Assembly (NCBI GenBank): GCA_020630525.1
Contig: JAHDBF010000016.1
Span: 1-35,471 of the forward strand
DNA from: Saprospiraceae bacterium
GTDB lineage: Bacteria > Bacteroidota > Bacteroidia > Chitinophagales > Saprospiraceae
Length of the DNA: 35,471 bases
Direction: 5' to 3'
In this document: positions 1 to 8,710 of the stretch, one piece after another
Layout: each line of letters opens with the position of its first letter
Numbering within the stretch: position 1 is the first letter of the stretch
Notes under the pieces: generated by a model
What the model was told of the DNA's origin: nothing
Seen by the model: only the letters and a program-made list of their open reading frames with translations
Database searches by the model: none
Made by a program: the position numbers and the translations under genes

Positions 1-1
1 A

Positions 2-430
2 CAAGGACAAGGTACTGCAATACTGAATCCTGCAGACCCAACTATTGCTGATGGATGCAGAAGTTTCTTTATTGAAATAGAGCATACACCGATTACTTTT
101 TTTAATATGGAAGGTACTGACTTGACAACTGGACTTGATTATCAAGAAATTTTTACTGTAGATTGTCCAAATGATGAATCAGTAAAACAAAGAAGTCTAA
201 AAGACGAAAAGAACAGATTTAAAATCATTCCAAATCCTGCAATTGACTTTATTTCTATCCAAAATGAACATTCAGAAAGTGAGATTCAAATTATAGATAT
301 TAATGGGAATCATATTTTAACTAAAAAAGTAGTAGATAAACAATCTATCAACATTTCAGACTTTCTTCCGGGACTTTATTTTATTAGGGATATAAATACT
401 AACAATGTTGAAAAGTTTCTTAAAATATAG
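2..430 (+). CDS. C-terminal part of a secreted protein with a T9SS type A sorting domain (5' truncated by window)
   Basis: Frame is open upstream of the listed ATG to the window edge (QGQGTAILNPADPTIADGCRSFFIEIEHTPITFFNMEGTD...). C-terminus FKIIPNPAIDFISIQ...GLYFIRDINTNNVEKFLKI matches the Por secretion tail pattern. Confidence 0.8.
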   Translation, partial: QGQGTAILNPADPTIADGCRSFFIEIEHTPITFFNMEGTDLTTGLDYQEIFTVDCPNDESVKQRSLKDEKNRFKIIPNPAIDFISIQNEHSESEIQIIDINGNHILTKKVVDKQSINISDFLPGLYFIRDINTNNVEKFLKI

Positions 431-1925
431 ATTTATACTTGCCATTTATATAGTATTTCATATTTGCATAACTGTTACAACAGCCCAATGTATAGACTAC
501 TTCATTATAAATGAGAACAATACTGAACTAGATAGAGTAGGCGGTCCATATATATACGAGAACCTTGTAGTTTTCATTGGAAATATAAGAGCAGAGGCAG
601 GTGTATTTGATCTTAATACCCAAAGTTACCGATCATATGATAAACCTTCCATCATAGAAACTTGGGAAGTGGGTATATATAATGATAAAATCTATTTCAG
701 AGCTGATAATGATTTTGATCGTGATAATGAGCAAATATTTGTTATCCAAGGAGATTCTATTAAACAGATTTCTAACCATAACAATGATGGTACTGTAACC
801 AGGTTTTCAAGTAATGGGAAACAAATAGTTTGGACAGAGTTTATATTTGAAGATCGAAAAGATAGTTTAAATTCCGATATTATTGGAAAAAAAATTCATC
901 TCTACGATTTTGAATCTCAAGAGTCAACTCTAATCTCTTTTGTTGAATCTGGAGGAGGAGGCATGTCTGCAAGGATAGGAAGTGAATATGTATCCTGGTA
1001 TGACTATGCGAAAGAACTTGTTTACTATCGGAAGATATATGATAACGAAGAGAATACAATAGATAGCTTTACTGTGCAATTTCCTCAAAATGCATTTTCT
1101 ATAGGAAATAGATTATTTGTCACTGCTAAAAGGCATATAAGAGAATATAATATAGAGACCCATCAAATCATCAATCAATTAACTGATTCTAATAGCAATA
1201 TTTATGATAGGAATATTGACCATGACAGATATGATGCAACTGATGATTATATCGTATGGACTGAAAATTTATTTACTGATGAAAATAGTAAGTATCAAAT
1301 ACATGCTTATGATATTATAAACAATAAAAAAATAGAAATAGAGCAAGATGAAAGTGTTCATAATTTTGATTACTCTGTACATGGTAACTTTATCACCTGG
1401 CGGAGCACTGAAGAATTGTTCTACAGTAATTCAGTTGGTAAATATCAAAAAATCATGGTACATAACATAAATACTTCTAAAACTACCGAAATATGGGCTG
1501 AACTAATTCAATCACCTAGTTCAAGGCTTGGTCGACCAATTGTCAATAATGGTAAGGTCGTTTTCGATAGATACATTCCAAATCTATCAAAGCCAGTTCT
1601 TGAACAAGAGTCGGAAATTATTGTCGCTGATCTGAATTGTATTTTATCTAAAGCGGATGATTATGAAGTTTCTGATGCTGGGTTACATTGTGAGATTACG
1701 CCAAATCCTGTTCTAGACAATTTTAAAATTGATATATCTTCCACTAATAGAGACCTAATATCATCTATACAATTATATTCGATCGAAGGTCAAAATATCT
1801 CCTCAAATTTATCACAAAAAGAGGATCTTTCTTATGACATTTCATTTTTGGATTCTGGAGTTTATATTGTTCAAATTAGATTATCCAACGGTAGTTTCAC
1901 AACTAAAAAATTAATAAAAATGTAA
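405..1925 (+). CDS. Secreted beta-propeller-like protein with T9SS type A sorting domain
   Basis: Hydrophobic N-terminal signal (FILAIYIVFHICITVTTAQC), repeated YxxNKIYF/GKQIVWTE blades, C-terminal CEITPNPVLDNFKIDIS...GVYIVQIRLSNGSFTTKKLIKM. Start overlaps previous CDS by 26 bp. Confidence 0.8.
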   Translation: MLKSFLKYRFILAIYIVFHICITVTTAQCIDYFIINENNTELDRVGGPYIYENLVVFIGNIRAEAGVFDLNTQSYRSYDKPSIIETWEVGIYNDKIYFRADNDFDRDNEQIFVIQGDSIKQISNHNNDGTVTRFSSNGKQIVWTEFIFEDRKDSLNSDIIGKKIHLYDFESQESTLISFVESGGGGMSARIGSEYVSWYDYAKELVYYRKIYDNEENTIDSFTVQFPQNAFSIGNRLFVTAKRHIREYNIETHQIINQLTDSNSNIYDRNIDHDRYDATDDYIVWTENLFTDENSKYQIHAYDIINNKKIEIEQDESVHNFDYSVHGNFITWRSTEELFYSNSVGKYQKIMVHNINTSKTTEIWAELIQSPSSRLGRPIVNNGKVVFDRYIPNLSKPVLEQESEIIVADLNCILSKADDYEVSDAGLHCEITPNPVLDNFKIDISSTNRDLISSIQLYSIEGQNISSNLSQKEDLSYDISFLDSGVYIVQIRLSNGSFTTKKLIKM

Positions 1926-1928
1926 TTA

Positions 1929-3428
1929 CTATTTAAACAATCCACCCAACTTCATTGCCACTCCCATATCTCCTTTTATCTTCATTTTACCAGCCATCAT
2001 TGCATTCATCGGATCTAGTTTACCATCAACCAACAAGAGAAAATCTTCTGATGCAATTTCTACTAAACATGCTGCTTCTGCATTATCCATTTTAATAACA
2101 TTGTTATCTCCTAATCCATCAATATATAATTGATCTTCACCAAAATCAAATTTTAATGTACTACCTAGAGGCTTTGAATCCGCAGCTTTCAAATTTAGCT
2201 TTTCCACCAATTTATGGATTTTATTGATAGTACTTTCATCTGAATTTTGAGTTGACTCATTGATGCTAGAAGCTTCATATTGCACATCATCAATAATCAT
2301 CTTGGCTATGATTTCTCGCATAATCTCGGATGTTCCTCCACCAATAGTTCCTACCCTGCTGTCACGAAACATTCTTGCCATTTTATATTCCTCCATAAAA
2401 CCATAACCTCCAAAAAATTGCAAGCACTGATAAGCGACTTTATCCGAAAGTTCTGTTGCTAAAAGCTTTGCCATTGAACATTCTTTTACCGCATACTGCT
2501 TATCGTTATTTAATCTACAACAATACAAAACAAATTGTTTACATGCTTCTATCTCAGAACTTAACTGCGCAACTCTGTGTCTCAGAACTTGGAACTTATT
2601 TATCGATCTTCCAAAGGCTTTTCTTTCAGACATATACTTTAGCGAATATTCCATTGCTGCTTCACAACCAGCATATGCCATAATTGCACCTACCAATCGT
2701 TCTATCTGTAAACCACCCATTAGGTAATAAAATCCTTGTCCTTCCTCACCTACTAAGTTTTCTTTAGGAACACGAACATTATCAAAAGCCAACTCCGCCG
2801 TATCAGAAGAATGCCAACCAAGTTTTTTTAATTTAGTAGCAGATACCCCTTCCGTTAGTCTATCAATGACAAGCAAACTAACTCCAGCTGCACCTGCTGT
2901 TGGATCAGTCTTTACCACAGTTACAATAAAGTCACCATATACTGCATTCGTTATAAAAGTTTTGGAACCATTAACTACATAATGATCTCCTTCTAAGATT
3001 GCTGTAGTCTTTATGTTCATGACATCAGAACCAGCACCGGGTTCTGAAATACCGATGGAACTAATTAAATCGCCTGAAATAATTCCTGGAAGGTATTTTT
3101 GTTTTAGTTGTGGTGATCCGTATTTAAGTATGTATGGACCTGACATATACTGTACCACTGTCTGAGTAATACTAAATCCTCCTGAAAAAACTTTTGATAC
3201 TTCTTCACAGAAAATTACATCATAAAAAAAGTCAGCGTTTAATCCTCCATACTCTTCAGGATATCCCAATCCTAAAAAACCCAAATCGCCCATTTTTTTC
3301 CAAACCTCTTTTGGGATTCTTTGATTCTCTTCCCAGGCATCAATATTTGGAATGACTTCTTTTTTGAGAAAGCTTTTTAAACTGTCTCGAAACATTTCAT
3401 GCTCTTCCGTAAAGTAGTAATTTGTCAT
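1929..3428 (-). CDS. Acyl-CoA dehydrogenase with C-terminal SCP2-like (sterol carrier) domain
   Basis: ACAD motifs (ISEPGAGSDVMNIKTTA, ERKAFGRSINKFQVLRHRVAQ, QFFGGYGFMEEYKMARMFRDSRVGTIGGGTSEIMREII). Extra ~100 aa tail ends LDPMNAMMAGKMKIKGDMGVAMKLGGLF, an SCP2-type motif. Confidence 0.9.
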   Translation of the reverse strand: MTNYYFTEEHEMFRDSLKSFLKKEVIPNIDAWEENQRIPKEVWKKMGDLGFLGLGYPEEYGGLNADFFYDVIFCEEVSKVFSGGFSITQTVVQYMSGPYILKYGSPQLKQKYLPGIISGDLISSIGISEPGAGSDVMNIKTTAILEGDHYVVNGSKTFITNAVYGDFIVTVVKTDPTAGAAGVSLLVIDRLTEGVSATKLKKLGWHSSDTAELAFDNVRVPKENLVGEEGQGFYYLMGGLQIERLVGAIMAYAGCEAAMEYSLKYMSERKAFGRSINKFQVLRHRVAQLSSEIEACKQFVLYCCRLNNDKQYAVKECSMAKLLATELSDKVAYQCLQFFGGYGFMEEYKMARMFRDSRVGTIGGGTSEIMREIIAKMIIDDVQYEASSINESTQNSDESTINKIHKLVEKLNLKAADSKPLGSTLKFDFGEDQLYIDGLGDNNVIKMDNAEAACLVEIASEDFLLLVDGKLDPMNAMMAGKMKIKGDMGVAMKLGGLFK

Positions 3429-3469
3429 TTATTGAATTGAAATTTTATTATTGTATTGTCCTGTTAATA

Positions 3470-4288
3470 TTATTCTCCTGTCCAAATCGGTTTTCTTTTC
3501 TGTCTGAAAGCCATCATGCCTTCTTGTCCATCTTTGGAAGAAATTGTTTTTTGCAACATTTCCATCAAGTATTTGTGCTTGGATTCTGTGTACTCTATTG
3601 CCTCTAATGATTCTAAACCCAAGCTAATCGCAGTCGGTGAATTTTCATGAAGATCAGAGATGATTTTATCTACTTGAATATCTACTTCTCCAATAGAATT
3701 GACATGAGTCACTAAACCAAACTCAAATGCTTTCTCCACAGGTAAATTATATCCTCTGATACACCAATCGACTACTGCACGCTTAGGCATAATTTCTAAT
3801 AACGAAGCCATTACTTGAAACGGGTACAGGCCACGTTTAACTTCAGGCAAACCTAAGACAATATCATCTTTTGCAACAACATAATTTGCTCCTGTCAAAA
3901 AGAAAAAACCACCAGCATATACATCTCCCGTTACTTTGGCGATTATTGGTTTATGTACTTTCTTAAATAGTTCGCCTAACAATATTTCTTCATTAGGTTT
4001 TGGAATACTGGAATCGTATTCTCCAACCATTCCCATAAAGGCTTTAAGGTCTGCGCCAGCACAGAATACCTCTCCTTCCGCACCTAAAACCACTGTCCAA
4101 ATCTCCTTAGATTGTTTAGCATATTGAAGTGCAAACGCAATCTCGTTTACCATGTGTGGATGAATGGCATTTTTCTTTTCTGCACGGTCTAATCTTACCT
4201 CAAGTGTATTATTAATTTTGGCAACTTTTATAAACGCATAAGTTTCATTTAATGCGTTGTGAACTGCATCCTTCTCAAAGTATGTCAT
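3470..4288 (-). CDS. Enoyl-CoA hydratase/isomerase family protein (candidate methylglutaconyl-CoA hydratase)
   Basis: Crotonase fold motifs: LEVRLDRAEKKNAIHPHMVNEI, GEVFCAGADLKAFMG, GFFFLTGANYVVAKDDIVLGLPEVKRGLYP; operon context with a carboxylase. Confidence 0.85.
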   Translation of the reverse strand: MTYFEKDAVHNALNETYAFIKVAKINNTLEVRLDRAEKKNAIHPHMVNEIAFALQYAKQSKEIWTVVLGAEGEVFCAGADLKAFMGMVGEYDSSIPKPNEEILLGELFKKVHKPIIAKVTGDVYAGGFFFLTGANYVVAKDDIVLGLPEVKRGLYPFQVMASLLEIMPKRAVVDWCIRGYNLPVEKAFEFGLVTHVNSIGEVDIQVDKIISDLHENSPTAISLGLESLEAIEYTESKHKYLMEMLQKTISSKDGQEGMMAFRQKRKPIWTGE

Positions 4289-6280
4289 TTAATTTTGTTC
4301 TATTTTCATTAATAAAAAACCTGCTTCTACGTTTTTACCTTCTTTGGCATAGACTTCTTTTACGACACCATTTTCTTCTGCTGAAATGGTGTTTTCCATT
4401 TTCATTGAAGAAATCACTATCAAAGGATCGCCTTGTTTTACTTTTTGATTTTCTTGTACTAAAATCGAAACAATTTGCGATGGCATAGGTGCTTCATAAC
4501 CGCCTTTTATTTTTTCTTTTTCACGTTCAGGGAATCTTTCTTTCTGTTGTAATATTATATTCCCAACATTCTGGTTATTTACAAAAAATTGATTCCCATT
4601 TTTTAAAATCGTGTAACTCGATTGTATTTCATCGATGGAGATTCTAAGTATATCATTTTGAAATGCGACAAACTCAACATGAAAAGTAATTTCTTCTTTA
4701 TCTTGATTTTTAAATAAAAATTTATTATTCCCTAGATAACGGTATAATAATATATGCTCTACTTCTCTTGATAAAAATATTTCTTTATTAAACGCATAAA
4801 AACTATTTCTCCATCCAGAAGGAATTGACCTCAATAAGCCTCTTTTTGATTCCCGAAAATTCCAATCGTACATAATCGCAGCAATAGATGCTTTTGTGAT
4901 ATTTTTTACACTAATACTGTCACCAATTAGTATACTTTCTTTTTCTTTTAGATAATGGATATTGTAATTGCCATTTCTAAAATCCTCATCTTTTAAGACA
5001 GCAGAAAGTAGGTTTTGATTGGTGGTTATTCCTTGACAAATAAGCATATCAAGCACGTAAGACATTTTATTGTGTGCTTCATTTCTAGAGTCTGCCCAGA
5101 CAATTAATTTTGCAATCATAGGGTCGTAAAACACGGAAATATCAGAACCAGATTCTATTCCAGAATCTACTCGTAAACCATCTACTTTCGGAATAGTAAA
5201 CTTATGAATCCGACCCGTTACTGGTTGATAATTTTGACTCGCATTCTCTGCATAGAGTCTTACTTCGACAGCATAACCCTTAGCGCGTATTTGTTCTTGA
5301 GTTAATGACAATGCTCTTCCTTCTGCAGATTCAATTTGCATCTTAACCAAATCCAATCCTGTGATGGCTTCCGTAACTGGATGTTCTACTTGTAGTCTGG
5401 TATTTACTTCTAAGAAATAGAACTCACCAGAATTATCATCATAGATAAACTCCACCGTTCCTGCGTTGTCATAGTTGAGTGCTTTTGCTGCATTTATAGC
5501 AGCAGTCGACATCTTTTCTCTTAGGGAATCATTCATCACAGGAGAAGGACTTTCCTCAATAACTTTTTGATACCTACGTTGAACAGTGCATTCCCTTTCA
5601 AACATATGAAGTACATTGCCATGCTTGTCTCCAAAAATCTGAAACTCTATGTGTCTACCAGATTCTATATACTTTTCTATAATCAATTCATCATTTCCAA
5701 AAGCACTTTTTGATTCTCGCTTTGCGGCAGCGATTTCATCTTTTAGTTGTGACTGGTCTCTTACAATTCTCATTCCCTTTCCACCTCCACCTGCAGTTGC
5801 TTTAAGCAATAAAGGAAAGCCAATTTTCTTTGATTCTTCAATCAATGTTTCTTCGCTCTGGTCAGCTCCTTGATAGCCATCAATGATTGGGACACCATTT
5901 TTTTTCATTAATGATTTCGCTGCAGATTTAGAGCCCATAGCTTCAATAGCATCAGGATTTGGACCTATAAAAATAATTCCTTCTTGTTTGCATTTTCTTG
6001 CAAAGGATGCATTTTCAGACAGAAAACCATAGCCAGGATGTATGGCATCTGCATTTACTTTTTTGGCAGCAGCAATAATTTTATCTTGATCTAAATATGA
6101 TAAGCTCGGATTACTTTCTCCTATGTACACTGCTTCATCAGCCTGTCTCACAAATGGCTCATTTTTATCTGCATCGCTAAAAACGGCAACACTATAAATC
6201 CCCATTTCTCGACATGTTTTTTGAACACGTTGACTTATCTCTGCCCGATTTGCAATTAGTATTTTTTTAATCTTTTTCAT
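4289..6280 (-). CDS. mccA: Acyl-CoA carboxylase alpha subunit (biotin carboxylase plus biotinyl domain), methylcrotonyl-CoA carboxylase type
   Basis: KILIANRAEISQRVQKTCREMGI, GAGGGGKGMRIV-like ATP grasp (KATAGGGGKGMRIV), EVNTRLQVEHPVTE, C-terminal biotinylation motif ISSMKMENTISAE. Confidence 0.88.
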   Translation of the reverse strand: MKKIKKILIANRAEISQRVQKTCREMGIYSVAVFSDADKNEPFVRQADEAVYIGESNPSLSYLDQDKIIAAAKKVNADAIHPGYGFLSENASFARKCKQEGIIFIGPNPDAIEAMGSKSAAKSLMKKNGVPIIDGYQGADQSEETLIEESKKIGFPLLLKATAGGGGKGMRIVRDQSQLKDEIAAAKRESKSAFGNDELIIEKYIESGRHIEFQIFGDKHGNVLHMFERECTVQRRYQKVIEESPSPVMNDSLREKMSTAAINAAKALNYDNAGTVEFIYDDNSGEFYFLEVNTRLQVEHPVTEAITGLDLVKMQIESAEGRALSLTQEQIRAKGYAVEVRLYAENASQNYQPVTGRIHKFTIPKVDGLRVDSGIESGSDISVFYDPMIAKLIVWADSRNEAHNKMSYVLDMLICQGITTNQNLLSAVLKDEDFRNGNYNIHYLKEKESILIGDSISVKNITKASIAAIMYDWNFRESKRGLLRSIPSGWRNSFYAFNKEIFLSREVEHILLYRYLGNNKFLFKNQDKEEITFHVEFVAFQNDILRISIDEIQSSYTILKNGNQFFVNNQNVGNIILQQKERFPEREKEKIKGGYEAPMPSQIVSILVQENQKVKQGDPLIVISSMKMENTISAEENGVVKEVYAKEGKNVEAGFLLMKIEQN

Positions 6281-6289
6281 ATAGATGAA

Positions 6290-7891
6290 TCAATGTCTCC
6301 AAACACCAAAACTATTGGAACCTTTTATTTCGTTGTTATACAATACGGCTAAACAAAAGCCAAAATAATTTCTAGTTTCTCTCGGATCAATTACTCCATC
6401 ATCCCATAACTCAGAAGTAGAATACCAAACTGAAGATTTAGCATCTGCTTCAGCCATCAGCATCCCTTTAAGCATTTTGGCTTGTTCTTCATCATATGGA
6501 ATTCCTTTAGATTTTGCAGATGCTCTTTGCACAATTTCCATTACTCCAGCAATCTGTTCTGAGCCCATCACTCCTATTTTGGAATTAGGATAGGCAAACA
6601 GAAAATTTGGGTCATACGACCTACCGTTCATTCCGTAATTTCCTGCACCATAAGAGGAACCGACCATTAAGGTAATCGATGGCACTTTACTATTTGAAAC
6701 TGCATTGATAAGCTTAGCACCATTCTTAATTATACCACCTTCTTCGTACTTTTTTCCGACCATGTAGCCAGTGGTATTTTGTAAGAATATTAATGGAATA
6801 TTCTTTTGATTTGATAACTGAATAAACTGTGCGGCTTTGTTTGCAGACTCCGAAAATATAACACCATTATTTCCCAATATACCGACAGGATATCCATGGA
6901 TTTTTGTCCAACCACAGATCATGGTATTCCCATATTCTGCTTTAAATTCTGAAAATTTGGAGCCATCAGTTACCCTAAGAATAAGTTCTCTAATATCAAA
7001 AGGAGTTTTTACATCCACAGGAACTACGCCTAAGATTTCTTCACTATCGAACTTAGGTTCTTCTATCTTTTCTGTTGGAAAAAAATGTGGTTTTGAAGCA
7101 GGAATAAATGCTATTATTTCTCTTGCGATTCTAATGGCATCTAATTCATCTTCTGCTAAGTAATCAGAAACACCAGATACCCTACTATGCATTTCAGCAC
7201 CTCCTAATTCCTCATCTGTTGACTCCTCATTAGTTGCCATTTTTACCAATGGAGGTCCTGCTAAAAACACCTTTGCTGATTGCTTTTGGAAGATGGCATA
7301 ATCTGACATACCTGGTATGTATGCACCGCCTGCAGTTGCATTTCCAAAAACCAAAGAAATGGTTTGCAATCCCATTTCTGATCTTCGGGTTATTTCTCTA
7401 AAACTTTCACCTCCGTAATTAAAAATCTTAGCTTGGTCTGTCAAATTAGCTCCTCCACTTTCCACCATGTTAATCGATGGCAACTTACACTTTGTGGTAA
7501 TGTCACCAATTCGCAATCCCTTAAAGACAGTAGCATAATCAACTGAACCTCCTTTACGAGTACCAACATTAGAATTGATCATACATAGTTTCCCATTGAC
7601 TAAACCAATACCAGATACGTTAGTACCCCCTGCCCCAAATCCTCCTTTTTGTTGCATTCCTGCCAATGGCATTAATTCTAAAAACGGACTGTCTTTATCT
7701 AACAACAATTCAATTCTTTCTCGTGCTAAATACTTGCCTCTGTCTCTTGCCCGATCTATAGATTTTTCTTTGCCTTCAAATCTACTTTTTTCTAAATTTT
7801 TATTTAGTTCTTCGAGCAGAGACAACATTTCCTTTTTGTTGTCTTGAAATGTTTTTGAGGTTGTATTTATATTTGACTTTAATGCTCTCAT
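6290..7891 (-). CDS. mccB: Acyl-CoA carboxylase beta subunit (carboxyltransferase), methylcrotonyl-CoA carboxylase type
   Basis: RARDRGKYLARERIELLLDKDSPFLELMPLAG, GGAYIPGMSDYAIFQKQSAKVFLAGPPLVKMATNEESTDEELGGAEMHSRVSG, GSSYGAGNYGMNGRSYDPNFLFAYPNSKIGVMGSEQ. Confidence 0.9.
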   Translation of the reverse strand: MRALKSNINTTSKTFQDNKKEMLSLLEELNKNLEKSRFEGKEKSIDRARDRGKYLARERIELLLDKDSPFLELMPLAGMQQKGGFGAGGTNVSGIGLVNGKLCMINSNVGTRKGGSVDYATVFKGLRIGDITTKCKLPSINMVESGGANLTDQAKIFNYGGESFREITRRSEMGLQTISLVFGNATAGGAYIPGMSDYAIFQKQSAKVFLAGPPLVKMATNEESTDEELGGAEMHSRVSGVSDYLAEDELDAIRIAREIIAFIPASKPHFFPTEKIEEPKFDSEEILGVVPVDVKTPFDIRELILRVTDGSKFSEFKAEYGNTMICGWTKIHGYPVGILGNNGVIFSESANKAAQFIQLSNQKNIPLIFLQNTTGYMVGKKYEEGGIIKNGAKLINAVSNSKVPSITLMVGSSYGAGNYGMNGRSYDPNFLFAYPNSKIGVMGSEQIAGVMEIVQRASAKSKGIPYDEEQAKMLKGMLMAEADAKSSVWYSTSELWDDGVIDPRETRNYFGFCLAVLYNNEIKGSNSFGVWRH

Positions 7892-7893
7892 AA

Positions 7894-8559
7894 TTAAAAA
7901 ACGAAATAAGATTCTAATTTTTTATCAAATGCATTTCCCAGTGAATTGAAATATTCTTCTCCAAAATATTTTTTAAATGATTCAATTCCTTTATCTGTAA
8001 AATGCGGAATTAACAGACTCCAAATCATCTTTTCACCTTGAGTTGATTTATTTGATTTAACAATCATCGTTTGACTTATCCAATGAAATGCAATCATCCA
8101 CACTGTTGTTGCAATATTATTATAAACTCCAGGGAATGGCTCAGACTTCATATTCCCTGACTGAATAGAGAATGCAATAGCAGCTTTATTATCCAAAATT
8201 GTCTGGGCAGTCATTTCCTTAAACTTCTTATTGATAAATGGAATTTTCAACATTTGGCTATCGCCAAAAACGAATGCATACGATTTTTGGAATTTAAAAT
8301 ATAATTGTACTTCGTTATGTAGGTTTTCAAAAGATGGCAGTGATCTAGATTTACTTCTTAATTCTTCGATTGCATTCCACATATCTTCGAGAATTGCTCT
8401 GAGTAAAGTCTCTTTATCTTTATAATGATAAGTTAAATTCCCTCTAGATATTTTCAATATTTGCGCAAGCTCAAATAAAGATACTGAAGCGTAACCAGAT
8501 TTATTAAAACTTTGAATTGCCTGCTTTTTTATTTTAGTCTTTGTATCCACTTGACACAA
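7894..8559 (-). CDS. TetR/AcrR family transcriptional regulator (first gene of the catabolic operon)
   Basis: N-terminal HTH KKQAIQSFNKSGYASVSLFELAQILKISRGNLTYHYKDKETLLRAI. Listed start is TTG; GTG at 8550 (MDTKTKIKKQA) is a plausible alternative start. Confidence 0.85.
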   Translation of the reverse strand: MCQVDTKTKIKKQAIQSFNKSGYASVSLFELAQILKISRGNLTYHYKDKETLLRAILEDMWNAIEELRSKSRSLPSFENLHNEVQLYFKFQKSYAFVFGDSQMLKIPFINKKFKEMTAQTILDNKAAIAFSIQSGNMKSEPFPGVYNNIATTVWMIAFHWISQTMIVKSNKSTQGEKMIWSLLIPHFTDKGIESFKKYFGEEYFNSLGNAFDKKLESYFVF

Positions 8560-8570
8560 ATATATAATTT

Positions 8571-8590
8571 ATTAGTCAATAGTGACTAAT
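8571..8590. promoter_or_regulatory. 20-bp perfect inverted repeat, candidate TetR operator
   Basis: ATTAGTCA-ATAG-TGACTAAT just upstream of the TetR start, next to a TATATTTG (TAnnTTTG) box on the minus strand at 8557-8564. Confidence 0.6.
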
Positions 8591-8684
8591 TATTCTTATC
8601 ATCATTTATGCATGCATTTTGAGTCAAATTCTTAATCTTTCATTAAAGCCTAATCTCCAATACAAATAACGGCGATTTAAATAC

Positions 8685-8692
8685 TAACTTTG
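8685..8692 (+). promoter_or_regulatory. Candidate -7 box (TAnnTTTG) of the DUF255 gene
   Basis: TAACTTTG 19 nt before the ATG at 8711; no clear -33 TTTG seen, so weak. Confidence 0.35.
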
Positions 8693-8710
8693 AATATAAT
8701 TTTATCTATT

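Noticed and set aside
2280-2683. Two plus-strand ORFs (60 and 75 aa)
   Set aside because: Antisense to the acyl-CoA dehydrogenase; chance frames.
6837-7163. 108-aa ORF on the plus strand
   Set aside because: Fully antisense to the conserved carboxylase beta gene; no recognisable motif.
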